From an uncultured Sulfuricurvum sp. (GTDB taxonomy: Bacteria; Campylobacterota; Campylobacteria; Campylobacterales; Sulfurimonadaceae): a stretch of DNA of 64,000 nt. The position numbers and the translations under genes were made by a program. The stretch is taken from contig CAIMUF010000081.1 of the NCBI GenBank assembly GCA_903844635.1, positions 161,603 to 225,602 on the forward strand. Reading direction: 5' to 3'. The first letter of the stretch is position 1. Each line of letters opens with the position of its first letter. The notes under the pieces were generated by a model. That model ran no database searches, was not told the origin of the DNA, and saw only the letters and a program-made list of their open reading frames with translations. Shown one piece after another: positions 29,921-37,568 of this stretch.

Positions 29921-29990
29921 CTGCCTCGACAGAGGCAAGCTTTAGTGCCTTAGCGGCTAGCCTAGCCGGCGGGGCTTAGCTCCGTTGGCA
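29921..29990 (-). repeat. Structured intergenic element, copy B (soxY-soxZ)
   Basis: In sox-sense orientation: an imperfect hairpin (29989-29965), core GCTAAGGCACTAAAGCTT, then TGCCTC-TGTC-GAGGCA (29937-29922). The first arm, read on the plus strand, is an 11-bp stem with three G-T pairs. It sits 31 nt before the soxZ start inside the sox operon, so it could act on message stability or soxZ translation. Confidence 0.75.
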
Positions 29991-30003
29991 TTCAAAATAT
30001 AAC

Positions 30004-30477
30004 TTAACCACATCCACCAATAGTTACTTTAACGTTTTGCTTGCCGCTTAGGAAAGTTCCGTCACTCATCTCAGCAATCGCCAAAACATCCTGTGTTCCA
30101 CCGAGTTTGATACGCGTTCCAAAAGAAGCTTCTCCGTTAGCAGGAGTCAAATAGACGTTTGCACATCGAACATTATTGTTCTTTGTTGCAAATACATGGA
30201 TTGCTTTAACATACTCTTTATCTGTCATAGCACTTGTTACAGTTACTTTGATCGGAACAACTGCACCGTTTTCTGCAATTTCTGGAGCAGATAGAGACAC
30301 TTTTGATGATGGAGTTACCGCTTTTCCGCCAGTAATAGCCGAAATCGCTGTTTCGATGTTCATCTCATTGGGACCTGTAACTTTTTTAGCTTCATCCGCC
30401 GCACTTACAATACTAGGAAGCAGTGTTGCACATGCTGCTACTGCTCCAAAACTTTTTAAAAATGATCTACGTTCCAT
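30004..30477 (-). CDS. soxY: Sulfur carrier protein SoxY
   Basis: The protein has 157 residues with a twin-arginine signal (MERRSFLKSFGAVAACATL). It ends in GGCG, the flexible arm whose Cys carries the sulfur intermediates; many SoxY proteins have one more Gly. Tat export with SoxZ as a hitchhiker is typical, and SoxZ here lacks its own signal. It has a GGAG-type site 15 nt after soxX. Confidence 0.94.
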   Translation of the reverse strand: MERRSFLKSFGAVAACATLLPSIVSAADEAKKVTGPNEMNIETAISAITGGKAVTPSSKVSLSAPEIAENGAVVPIKVTVTSAMTDKEYVKAIHVFATKNNNVRCANVYLTPANGEASFGTRIKLGGTQDVLAIAEMSDGTFLSGKQNVKVTIGGCG

Positions 30478-30492
30478 CTTTTCTCCTTAGGT

Positions 30493-31011
30493 TTATTTTT
30501 TAGACATGACATACGATGCCAAATCACATACTTCACGCTCATTAAAGAGTCCATTTGCCAAATTGACTGTCATATGTGTTTCTGCATTATCCATACGAGG
30601 ATCAGCAATCTTTTGATATACAAACTCACCTTTACGTGCTCCGCTGTCTACGAAAAGAGATTTATAATTACTCAAATCAGGTCCGATGTTACCGTACCCT
30701 TTTGCCCCTTCAATATTGTGGCACGCTACACAGTTGCCGTATTGTTTCTCTTTTCCATTAGGTAAAACTTTCAGCAGTCCTTCTGGAGCCGGTTCTTTTG
30801 TCTCTTTTCCATTGAGATTATGGAAAATATATTTTCCGCGTGCAATCGCAGCAAGATCATCCGTAATACATCCCTCTGGCATTGCGTACAACTTAGGTGC
30901 AGGAAGTGCATCTTTTAGTAAGATTGCAGTCGCATCAGGTATTTCAATCACCTGCGACAAATCAGCAGCACCTAAAAAGGTCGCGATTCCAAGCATAATC
31001 ACTTTTCGCAT
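30493..31011 (-). CDS. soxX: Sulfur oxidation c-type cytochrome SoxX
   Basis: The protein has 172 residues with a signal peptide (MRKVIMLGIATFLGAADLS). It has one heme site GNCVACHNIEG (~99-109), NIGPDLSNY, and a Met candidate axial ligand in ETHMTVNL. It is the electron-accepting partner of SoxA. It opens the operon soxX-Y-Z-A-B-porin-MBL-thioredoxin-DsrE-DUF302. Confidence 0.92.
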   Translation of the reverse strand: MRKVIMLGIATFLGAADLSQVIEIPDATAILLKDALPAPKLYAMPEGCITDDLAAIARGKYIFHNLNGKETKEPAPEGLLKVLPNGKEKQYGNCVACHNIEGAKGYGNIGPDLSNYKSLFVDSGARKGEFVYQKIADPRMDNAETHMTVNLANGLFNEREVCDLASYVMSKK

Positions 31012-31044
31012 TGGCTCTCCTAATTTTTATTTATTTCGAAGAGT

Positions 31045-31050
31045 ATTGTA
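31045..31050 (-). promoter_or_regulatory. Candidate -10 box for the sox operon
   Basis: TACAAT on the minus strand, 34 nt upstream of the soxX ATG, in AT-rich leader DNA with A/T runs at 31071-31080. No convincing -35. The soxX ribosome site is AGGAG. Confidence 0.35.
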
Positions 31051-31103
31051 AAGCAGGAGTGTAAAATTAACGTAAAAAAAATGAGAAAATTATGGAAAAA
31101 TGA

Positions 31104-31175
31104 ATTCTGCCTCGTAGAGGCAATTTTAATGCCTTAGCAACTAGCGGAGCGAAAGGGATTTTACCCCCTAGAGGA
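31104..31175 (-). repeat. Structured intergenic element, copy C (histidine kinase-soxX)
   Basis: In gene-sense orientation: short hairpin GGG-TAAAAT-CCC, degenerate core GCTAAGGCATTAAAATT, then TGCCTC-TAC-GAGGCA (31122-31108). It abuts the kinase stop codon and lies 92 nt before soxX. The GC-rich last hairpin followed by T-rich DNA could also terminate the kinase operon. Confidence 0.7.
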
Positions 31176-32351
31176 TTATTCCTTGTGCGTTAAAATATAG
31201 ATTGGAGGGCTAAAAGTGTAACTAAAGGTACTTCCTTTGCCATACTCAGAATCGATGTGTAAATCAATCCCCGCTTTATCAATAATTGATTTGACAATAT
31301 TCAGCCCGATACCAAAGCCGCCTTTGTCTTGATTCTCACGATAATACCGTTCGAAAATCTGGCCAACCTCTTTAATACCGACACCAAAATCTTTAAATGA
31401 CATAACGCAACTGTGCTCATCCGCTTCAAGCGTAACTTCTATCGTCCCGCCTTCATGAGAGTATTTAATCGCATTGGAAAGATTGTTATCAATAATACGC
31501 TGGAGTTGTGTCGGATTAAACATAAGTCTAATCCCTTGCGTAATACGAGCTTCGATGGTGATATTTTTGAGCGCTGCAACTTCATGAAAATAGTCAATCC
31601 TATCTTGCACATAACGACTCAAATCGATCTCTTCATACGTAAAAGAGAGTCTCTCATTCTTAATCAAATAATCCATATCATTGTAAAGTGTCGCGAGTGT
31701 TTTAGTGGCAGCTTTGATTCGTTGCAAATATTTATTGGTAGGATTGGCACGATTATAGAGGTCTATGTTCACATTGATAATCGAGAGAGGAGTATTGATC
31801 TCGTGCATCGAATCTTTGATGAATTGGTCCAGCCGTTTATTTAACCGCTGAAACGGCAAAGCAAATCGATCCAGAAAAAAGAGCGATAACACAAAAATCA
31901 AGAGTGCAATCGCCAGCAAAATAATGACCACATCCTGATAGATACGAACATACGAAAGTTCTCCGCCAACCACCAGATACGATGCATCAAAATAACGTTT
32001 TTCCGGTAATGAGACTACTAAATAGGCATAACCATCGGTGATGTGATATCCAGTCGTCTGAATTTCTAATGGCTTTTGTATCAACGTAAAAATTGGGGCA
32101 AAATGCTCATTGTACAATCCGGACTCAAACGATCGAAAGCGAGGATAATTGAAGGCTTCTTTCTCTTTTTGTTGAAATTCTTCCATCGCACGAACTACGA
32201 GATGTGATTTTGCTTTGAGACTAAACTCATACTGGATCTCATGAATGTATTTCATATAGGTGACATACAAATACGTCGGCGTCAGCAATAGCACCGCAAC
32301 AAGCATCGTGTACAAAAATGCATTTTTAAGAGCATACCGTTTATCGTTCAA
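31176..32351 (-). CDS. Sensor histidine kinase
   Basis: The protein has ~391 residues. Two transmembrane segments (~10-32 and ~145-165) bracket a small periplasmic loop. The H-box is SMHEINTPLSIIN, the N-box IDNNLSNAIKYS, and the G-boxes FKDFGVGI and GGFGIGLNIVKS. I chose a TTG start at 32351 just after the regulator stop; longer starts would overlap the regulator by up to 140 nt. Its partner is the response regulator directly upstream; the stimulus is unknown. Confidence 0.85.
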   Translation of the reverse strand: MNDKRYALKNAFLYTMLVAVLLLTPTYLYVTYMKYIHEIQYEFSLKAKSHLVVRAMEEFQQKEKEAFNYPRFRSFESGLYNEHFAPIFTLIQKPLEIQTTGYHITDGYAYLVVSLPEKRYFDASYLVVGGELSYVRIYQDVVIILLAIALLIFVLSLFFLDRFALPFQRLNKRLDQFIKDSMHEINTPLSIINVNIDLYNRANPTNKYLQRIKAATKTLATLYNDMDYLIKNERLSFTYEEIDLSRYVQDRIDYFHEVAALKNITIEARITQGIRLMFNPTQLQRIIDNNLSNAIKYSHEGGTIEVTLEADEHSCVMSFKDFGVGIKEVGQIFERYYRENQDKGGFGIGLNIVKSIIDKAGIDLHIDSEYGKGSTFSYTFSPPIYILTHKE

Positions 32352-32994
32352 TGATGTACCCCAATCCGCGTCGATTTTGGATGATCTCGATGGGAAGTTT
32401 TTTACGTAGATTATTGATCTGCACTCGGATATTTGCCGGATCGACGTATTCCCCCCATATCTCATCTTGGAACATTTCAACAGAAACGATTTGATTGTTG
32501 TGCTTGAGCAACACAGAAAATATCTCTTTTTCGGTTTTACTTAAGGCGATATCTTGACCGTTATGCGTGAGGCTAAAATTCTCCGTATTATAGATGAGTC
32601 CATTCCCAAAATCGAGCAGACTTTCTCCATCATGATAATAGCTTTTTAGCGCATGCATAATGCGTAATTGAAGCTCAGTGAGGTCAAAAGGTTTACGTAT
32701 ATAGTCACAGCATCCCGATTTGTACCCTTCTTGCAAATCATCCACATTAACCATGGAAGTGAGAAAGATAGCGGGAGTTTTATTCCCTTCTTTGCGCAGT
32801 GTTCGCAATAAATCAAACCCATTCATCCCCGGGACATTCACATCAAGCAAATAAAGATCATATCGGGATTCATACGTCGCATCAAACGCCTTCTCGCCAT
32901 TGGAAAAACCGCTCACTTCAAATCCCATATCTTCTAAAAACTCGGTGATGCTGATGCGCAGCATGTATTCGTCTTCGAGCAAAAGTACCTTCAT
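32341..32994 (-). CDS. OmpR-family response regulator
   Basis: The protein has 217 residues. The receiver has E7/D8, phospho-acceptor D51 (LYLLDVNVPGMNG) and Lys in IRKPFD. The winged-helix DNA-binding domain includes LSKTEKEIFSVLLKHNN and RVQINNLRKKL. It overlaps the cache-domain gene by 4 nt and is followed by its kinase. The operon ends just upstream of soxX, so a role in sox control is possible but unproven. Confidence 0.9.
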   Translation of the reverse strand: MKVLLLEDEYMLRISITEFLEDMGFEVSGFSNGEKAFDATYESRYDLYLLDVNVPGMNGFDLLRTLRKEGNKTPAIFLTSMVNVDDLQEGYKSGCCDYIRKPFDLTELQLRIMHALKSYYHDGESLLDFGNGLIYNTENFSLTHNGQDIALSKTEKEIFSVLLKHNNQIVSVEMFQDEIWGEYVDPANIRVQINNLRKKLPIEIIQNRRGLGYIIER

Positions 32995-34130
32995 CGAATC
33001 TCCCCTTTTACTTCTTTTGAAACTTTATAATCCAATAATATCCCAATCAGTTCTTCTTTGGAATAACTATTTAACCGTTCACGCGCCTCGTCTAAAAAAA
33101 GTTCCCGATCTTCCGGTGCGACGACATCTTTGAGATACAAGAGATCTTTATCATACGTACTGTGGAATAATGCGTTATCCATAGATTTTTTCATCATCAC
33201 ATCATAGAGTTCATCCCGGCTAAGATGGATCAAAAACGAGATATCTTCTCTGTCCGAATGGGAATAAGCACTCACTTGTTTTTCAGTCAAAGAAAAGACA
33301 AACGCACCAATCGTTTCTCCTTCACCGTTTTTCATCGGTTCATAAAAAAGATATTTACCCTGTCGAAAAAGAACACGGGCTTGTTTAAAGGATTTAAAAT
33401 CAATTCCTCCAAGTAATTTCAAATCGCTTTGCGTATATTTCGGATTCGCCAAAATGTATTCTTTACCGATGGCAGGACTTTCTTGCATAAACACAGCGGT
33501 CTCATAAAATCGTTCATCCATTAAAACATACAGATTAATACCCAATCGGTCAAAATATTCTTGCGTTGATTCAAAAAACGATACCACTTCGACAAACCCG
33601 ATCATTTTTTCTTGATGATACACCGGTACCGTTGCCTTGATTCCAAGCTTGCGCCCTACTTCGATAGCTGCTCGTGGTTTTTTATGATTTTGAAAATAGA
33701 GTAAATCGGGACGATGAAAATCAAGAGGCATTCCAGCATAAGAGTTATCCCAACTGCGTGCAAAAATAAAATAATCGGACGTAATAATCTGTGAACGAAT
33801 CAATGTCTTTGTATACAATTGAATCGATTCCATCACCTCTGAGAGAATTTTAAATCCTTTGTCCTCGTCTTCTTGCTCCAGAGCATCACTCAAGTTTGAA
33901 TTTTGACTCAAGATTAAAGCATAGCGAAGTGCTGCTGAGCGCTCTTTGTCGAGTTGATTGTTTAACGCCATGGAGAGTTGATCACTGAGTCTTTGCAGCG
34001 TTTGCGATGTTACCTCTTTTTCCAAATGGATAAAAACTGCTCCCAAAACACCCATAATGACTAAAAAAACTGCTGCAATAATTTTTTTATTTCCAAGCAC
34101 CTGCATCACTTTTTCAATCATCCTGTTCAT
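32991..34130 (-). CDS. Membrane-anchored cache-domain sensor protein
   Basis: The protein has 379 residues with an N-terminal membrane anchor (~15-33) and a periplasmic double-cache-like domain (RSQIITSDYFIFARSWDNS, AAIEVGRKLGIKATVPVYHQ, IGFVEVVSFF). After ~290 it has a charged tail without a kinase, HAMP or methyl-accepting domain that I can see. It probably supplies the ligand sensor for the kinase/regulator pair encoded next. It overlaps flhB and the regulator by 4 nt each. Confidence 0.75.
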   Translation of the reverse strand: MNRMIEKVMQVLGNKKIIAAVFLVIMGVLGAVFIHLEKEVTSQTLQRLSDQLSMALNNQLDKERSAALRYALILSQNSNLSDALEQEDEDKGFKILSEVMESIQLYTKTLIRSQIITSDYFIFARSWDNSYAGMPLDFHRPDLLYFQNHKKPRAAIEVGRKLGIKATVPVYHQEKMIGFVEVVSFFESTQEYFDRLGINLYVLMDERFYETAVFMQESPAIGKEYILANPKYTQSDLKLLGGIDFKSFKQARVLFRQGKYLFYEPMKNGEGETIGAFVFSLTEKQVSAYSHSDREDISFLIHLSRDELYDVMMKKSMDNALFHSTYDKDLLYLKDVVAPEDRELFLDEARERLNSYSKEELIGILLDYKVSKEVKGEIR

Positions 34131-35185
34131 CTGCTCTTTTTCCCCATCTTATAAACATATGCCAACACTTCCGCAACCGCTGCAAACAACAGCTCTGGAA
34201 TCGGGTGATCAATCTCTACTTCCGCATACAGCGACCGTGCCAAAGGAGGATTTTGAACCACATGGACACCATTTTCACGTGCTATTTTTTTGATCTGGAT
34301 GGCAATGTTATCTACACCCTTGGCGACAACAACCGGAGCGTTATGTTTCGTCTCATCGTATTTTATCGCAACCGCATAGTGCGTAGGATTGGTGATGATT
34401 ACATCGGCATTAGGAACTGCTGACATCATCCGCTTACGTGCTGCTTGCATCTGAATTTGGCGAATCTTAGCTTTGATATGCGGATCTCCCTCCATATTTT
34501 TCATTTCATCTTTAATCTCTTGAAGCGACATTTTGAGTTTATCAAAATAGTGTTTTCGGGTCAAAAATAAATCAACGATAGCATATAAAAAAAGTATGAC
34601 CAGCATGACGGCAGCCAAAATAATCGCTTTTTCTTTAAACCATGCCATTTGATCCCAGAGACTAAATAAAGCAACAGTCGGAAGTTCTTTTATATACGAC
34701 CAGAAAAAGAGAAAACCGATTCCCATTGCCGTAAATGATTTAAAGGTGATTTTTAACGCTTCAAGTACTTTTTGCATACTCAGCATATTTTTCAGTCCTG
34801 CAATCGGATTAATTTTTGAAAAATTAGGTTCTAAAGGCTTGGTCGTGAAATTAAATCCTATTTGAGATACCGTACCAGCTATTCCAGCAACCGCTATAAT
34901 AGCGCTAATGGGCAAGATCATAATGAACAATTCTTTAAACGTTACAAAAGCAATATCAATTAAATTCGTCTCTTCCAGCGGATGATTCATCAATGAAAAA
35001 TAATAACGAGTGACTGTGAGCAGATGCTCAGAGATAAATGGTAACAGCATCAAGAGTGCTAAAATAGCGACAAATAAAACTATGACTCCCGCAGTATCCT
35101 GACTTCTGGGGACATTCCCCTCTTCTCTGGCATCTGCTAGCTTCTTGGCGGTAGGTTCTTCTGTTTTTTCTTGATCGTCAGCCAT
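34127..35185 (-). CDS. flhB: Flagellar export switch protein FlhB
   Basis: The protein has 352 residues. The cytosolic start MADDQEKTEEPTAKKLADAR is typical. Four membrane segments follow, then a C-terminal domain with the autocleavage motif NPTHYAVAIKYD. It switches the flagellar type III export gate from rod/hook to filament substrates. An AGGA site is 6 nt upstream. The first 27 nt of the gene are duplicated 137 bp upstream. Confidence 0.95.
   Translation of the reverse strand: MADDQEKTEEPTAKKLADAREEGNVPRSQDTAGVIVLFVAILALLMLLPFISEHLLTVTRYYFSLMNHPLEETNLIDIAFVTFKELFIMILPISAIIAVAGIAGTVSQIGFNFTTKPLEPNFSKINPIAGLKNMLSMQKVLEALKITFKSFTAMGIGFLFFWSYIKELPTVALFSLWDQMAWFKEKAIILAAVMLVILFLYAIVDLFLTRKHYFDKLKMSLQEIKDEMKNMEGDPHIKAKIRQIQMQAARKRMMSAVPNADVIITNPTHYAVAIKYDETKHNAPVVVAKGVDNIAIQIKKIARENGVHVVQNPPLARSLYAEVEIDHPIPELLFAAVAEVLAYVYKMGKKSR
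35158..35184. repeat. 27-bp direct repeat, copy in flhB start
   Basis: Bases 35158-35184 are identical to 35295-35321. This copy is codons 1-9 of flhB; the other lies 4 nt after the nadC stop codon. Between them is repeat element D. Confidence 0.9.
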
Positions 35186-35204
35186 GCATCATCCTAGAAG
35201 AACC

Positions 35205-35280
35205 TATCACATCTGCAAAGATGCGCTTTAGTGACCATAGCGGTCTTAGCGTAGAAAAAAGGATATATTCTTTTTTCGTT
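35205..35280 (-). repeat. Structured intergenic element, copy D (nadC-flhB)
   Basis: In gene-sense orientation: hairpin GAAAAAAG/CTTTTTTC, then core CTACGCTAAGACCGCTATGG and TCACTAAAGC, then CATCT-TTGC-AGATG (35223-35210). It aligns over its whole length with copy A on the opposite strand, but the stems differ and stay paired. It ends ~20 nt before the flhB ATG. Confidence 0.72.
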
Positions 35281-35294
35281 CCAAATAAATATTA

Positions 35295-35321
35295 CTTCTG
35301 TTTTTTCTTGATCGTCAGCCA
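35295..35321. repeat. 27-bp direct repeat, copy after nadC
   Basis: Identical to the first 27 nt of flhB in 35158-35184. On the minus strand it opens a 42-codon frame (GTG at 35322 to TAG at 35194) reading VADDQEKTE before diverging into the element. This suggests flhB once started here, 3 nt after nadC, and was displaced by an insertion or tandem duplication. Confidence 0.88.
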
Positions 35322-35325
35322 CTGA

Positions 35326-36141
35326 TTAGTCCATTTTCATCGACATATCAATCCAATTGGCTTGATGGATTAGTGAGCCAGTACTGATGGCATCGACACC
35401 CGTTTGAGCATAGCTTTCGATGGTTGAGAGGGTAATATTTCCGCTTGCTTCGAGCAAAACACTGGAATGATGTTCCCATTTATACTCCACCACTTCACGC
35501 AATGCTTCCGGAGACATATTGTCACACATCACAATATCCGCTCCCACTTCCATCGCCTTCTTTGCCATCTCTATTGTCTCGGCTTCAATCTCTATCTTTG
35601 CCGTAAAAGGGATTTTAGCACGTGCTTCTTCCATAAAATTTTCTAAATTTTCAATCGTTTTGAGATGAGTATCCTTGAGCATCAGGGCATCATCCAGACC
35701 CATGCGATGGTTCGTTGCTCCACCGATACGCGTTGCATATTTCTCAAAATTACGCAAAAGAGGGCGGGTTTTCCGAGTATCAAGCAGTTTTGTACCGTAT
35801 GGAGTAACAAGATCAACATATTGACGCGTCAACGTGGCAATCGAACTGGCATGCAACAGCATATTCAGCAGCGTTCTCTCTATCCGCAACAACGTATGAG
35901 AATCACCGCTAAGCCCTAACAACACATCCCCCAAAACAAATCGTTCACCATCGTTCTTATGCCAATAAATCTCAAATTTTTCCATAGTTGCCAGTACCCG
36001 CAAATATTCTTCACCGGCAAATACCCCATCACTTTTAGCGATGATTTTCGCACTAGCATCTACCGGAGCACTAACTCGGGCATACAAATCCCCACGTCCT
36101 ACATCTTCAGCTAATACATCACGGATAAATTTTTCGATCAT
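35326..36141 (-). CDS. nadC: Nicotinate-nucleotide pyrophosphorylase (quinolinate phosphoribosyltransferase)
   Basis: The protein has 271 residues. Segments include EDVGRGDLYARV, the substrate-binding LLDTRKTRPLLRNFEKYAT and GGATNHRMGLDDALMLKD, and LLEASGNITLSTIESYAQTGVDAIS. It converts quinolinate to NaMN. NadA, which makes quinolinate, is encoded 2.6 kb away on the same strand; the space between is an accessory island. Confidence 0.94.
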   Translation of the reverse strand: MIEKFIRDVLAEDVGRGDLYARVSAPVDASAKIIAKSDGVFAGEEYLRVLATMEKFEIYWHKNDGERFVLGDVLLGLSGDSHTLLRIERTLLNMLLHASSIATLTRQYVDLVTPYGTKLLDTRKTRPLLRNFEKYATRIGGATNHRMGLDDALMLKDTHLKTIENLENFMEEARAKIPFTAKIEIEAETIEMAKKAMEVGADIVMCDNMSPEALREVVEYKWEHHSSVLLEASGNITLSTIESYAQTGVDAISTGSLIHQANWIDMSMKMD

Positions 36142-36163
36142 ATGGTTGCCTTTTTAACTTTTT

Positions 36164-36574
36164 TTACAGAACTTTGATCTCTTCGATAGGAATGTTCAAA
36201 ATAGTACAAACGTCTGCAAATAAGTTATTTGTGAACTCCAGCATAGATTTGATTTCTTCTCTTGAGGGTAGTCTTCTATGGGGTGAGGGGTACGATTCAC
36301 GGATATGGTATTCACTCATAATGTCTAAAAAAGAGAGATCATCTTCAGGTAGAGTCAATCGATGTTTTATAAGCTTGTATATTTCTATCAAATCGTGAAT
36401 TTTTACTATTTTACTATTTTCAAATGCCAGTATCGATTTTAATGTTATCTCAGCAGAATAATGAATTTCAACGGCAACAATATCACTGTAATGGTTTAGA
36501 TCATACAGTAAATTAGCCGTGCTTAAGTGATGCCAAGCCTTTGTTAACCACTCTTTAGCTGACGTTTCGTTCAT
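36164..36574 (-). CDS. HEPN-domain protein (putative toxin of HEPN/MNT pair)
   Basis: The protein has 136 residues from the ATG at 36574 (GGAA site 9 nt upstream). The all-helical HEPN pattern is AKEWLTKAWHHLSTANLLYDL and AVEIHYSAEITLKSILAF, with an Rx6H motif in RESYPSPH, the catalytic RNase signature of HEPN toxins. The gene overlaps the MNT gene by 20 nt. HEPN/MNT pairs act as type VII toxin-antitoxin systems (HepT/MntA), but the motif spacing here differs from classic HepT. Confidence 0.75.
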   Translation of the reverse strand: MNETSAKEWLTKAWHHLSTANLLYDLNHYSDIVAVEIHYSAEITLKSILAFENSKIVKIHDLIEIYKLIKHRLTLPEDDLSFLDIMSEYHIRESYPSPHRRLPSREEIKSMLEFTNNLFADVCTILNIPIEEIKVL

Positions 36575-36893
36575 ACAACACTTTTCCATTTTGTAGGATG
36601 TCTACTTTGTAAAAATAATCTTCACGCGCATTAATAAAACTCGATGGAGCGGATAGAATGTCGATTCCGTTGGTATGATGATTCATGATGATGGGTCGCA
36701 GTTGTTTTCTTGCTTTTAAATTATAATCCCTACCATCTTCTATGTTCAGATCATCTTTGACTAAAAACAGATCGATGTCACTATCTTCCGTAGGAGTGCC
36801 ATAGGCATAAGAACCAAACAAGATAATTTTATCAGGATCAAGAGGCTTAAGACATTCAACAATTTCGTATTTGAGTGCTTCAATATCTACCAT
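36555..36893 (-). CDS. MNT-type minimal nucleotidyltransferase (putative antitoxin)
   Basis: The protein has 112 residues with the nucleotidyltransferase motif LFGSYAYGTPTEDSDIDLF (G27, S28, D39, D41). In MntA-type antitoxins this fold AMPylates the HEPN partner. It starts the two-gene unit and overlaps HEPN. The pair is not part of the ancestral nad locus. Confidence 0.82.
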   Translation of the reverse strand: MVDIEALKYEIVECLKPLDPDKIILFGSYAYGTPTEDSDIDLFLVKDDLNIEDGRDYNLKARKQLRPIIMNHHTNGIDILSAPSSFINAREDYFYKVDILQNGKVLYERNVS

Positions 36894-36968
36894 CTGATCC
36901 CTCCTCTTTGTAATTGAGTAAATTATATCCCAAAACTCATAAAGAGATTCACAAGATATACCCTTCTT

Positions 36969-37022
36969 GTCATACCGAACCTAATTCGGTATCCAACTCC
37001 CTTTGCTTATTTTAAGGTGACA
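36969..37022. repeat. Palindromic repeat, left copy (GTCATACCGAAC type)
   Basis: Contains a perfect 8-bp hairpin ATACCGAA/TTCGGTAT (36972-36992) with a 5-nt loop. GTCATACCGAAC and ATTCGGTATCCA recur almost unchanged at 38461-38505. The two copies bracket the two membrane-protein genes. The rest of the 154-bp gap between MNT and the next gene shows nothing else. Confidence 0.7.
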
Positions 37023-37047
37023 TATTCCCGTTATTTTTATACCCATT

Positions 37048-37542
37048 TCAATGAGAATCTTCTTTTGCTATTTGAATTAATTTTGGAAGATACTCTCTAA
37101 TTATTCTAGCTATTCCATTTGCAGAAATAAGTGCCAATTCTACGCAATCACGTTCCGTTTCCATATCACCAAGACTATCTTCATTGACTTCAAATCTGAA
37201 TCGAAATAATGCGTTATTCGTATCTACAATCGCTTGATGAAATTCTTTTGGAAATGTAAGCTCACCCGCTTCAGCATATCTTGAAATTTCTCGCAAAGAT
37301 TCTTCATATTTAGATTCAACGCTATTGTAAGGTTCACAAAAATAGATTGCTCGTTCTTGCTCTGCCCAGTGTATCAATTCTTCAAACGCATTAATTACTG
37401 CTTTGTATGATTTTTGCCTCTCGTCCCATAGCTTTTCTTCTTTATACTTTTTTATAGCAAACCATGCACCAAAATAAGCAGATGAAAAAGCAAGAGCAAC
37501 AGGAATAACAAATAGTTTAAGAATTTCTAAAAAATCCAACAT
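37048..37542 (-). CDS. Hypothetical membrane-anchored protein
   Basis: I do not recognise this 164-residue protein. It has an N-terminal transmembrane helix (~6-27, EILKLFVIPVALAFSSAY), a Lys/Glu-rich stretch, and a soluble helical region with a HWAEQERAIYF segment. It lies 26 nt downstream of the SHOCT-domain gene and between two related palindromic repeats, suggesting a small acquired cassette. Confidence 0.6.
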   Translation of the reverse strand: MLDFLEILKLFVIPVALAFSSAYFGAWFAIKKYKEEKLWDERQKSYKAVINAFEELIHWAEQERAIYFCEPYNSVESKYEESLREISRYAEAGELTFPKEFHQAIVDTNNALFRFRFEVNEDSLGDMETERDCVELALISANGIARIIREYLPKLIQIAKEDSH

Positions 37543-37568
37543 ATATCCTTATTTTCGTTTTATGCGCT

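Noticed and set aside
31413..31844. 143-codon plus-strand frame opposite the histidine kinase
   Set aside because: It lies wholly inside a kinase gene with clear H, N and G boxes.
32352..32480. Longer start for the sox-proximal histidine kinase
   Set aside because: It would overlap the response regulator by 140 nt and adds a basic, non-conserved leader; the TTG at 32351 fits better.
35194..35322. 42-codon GTG frame between nadC and flhB as a gene
   Set aside because: Its first nine codons copy flhB and the rest is repeat element D, so it is better explained as a duplication scar.
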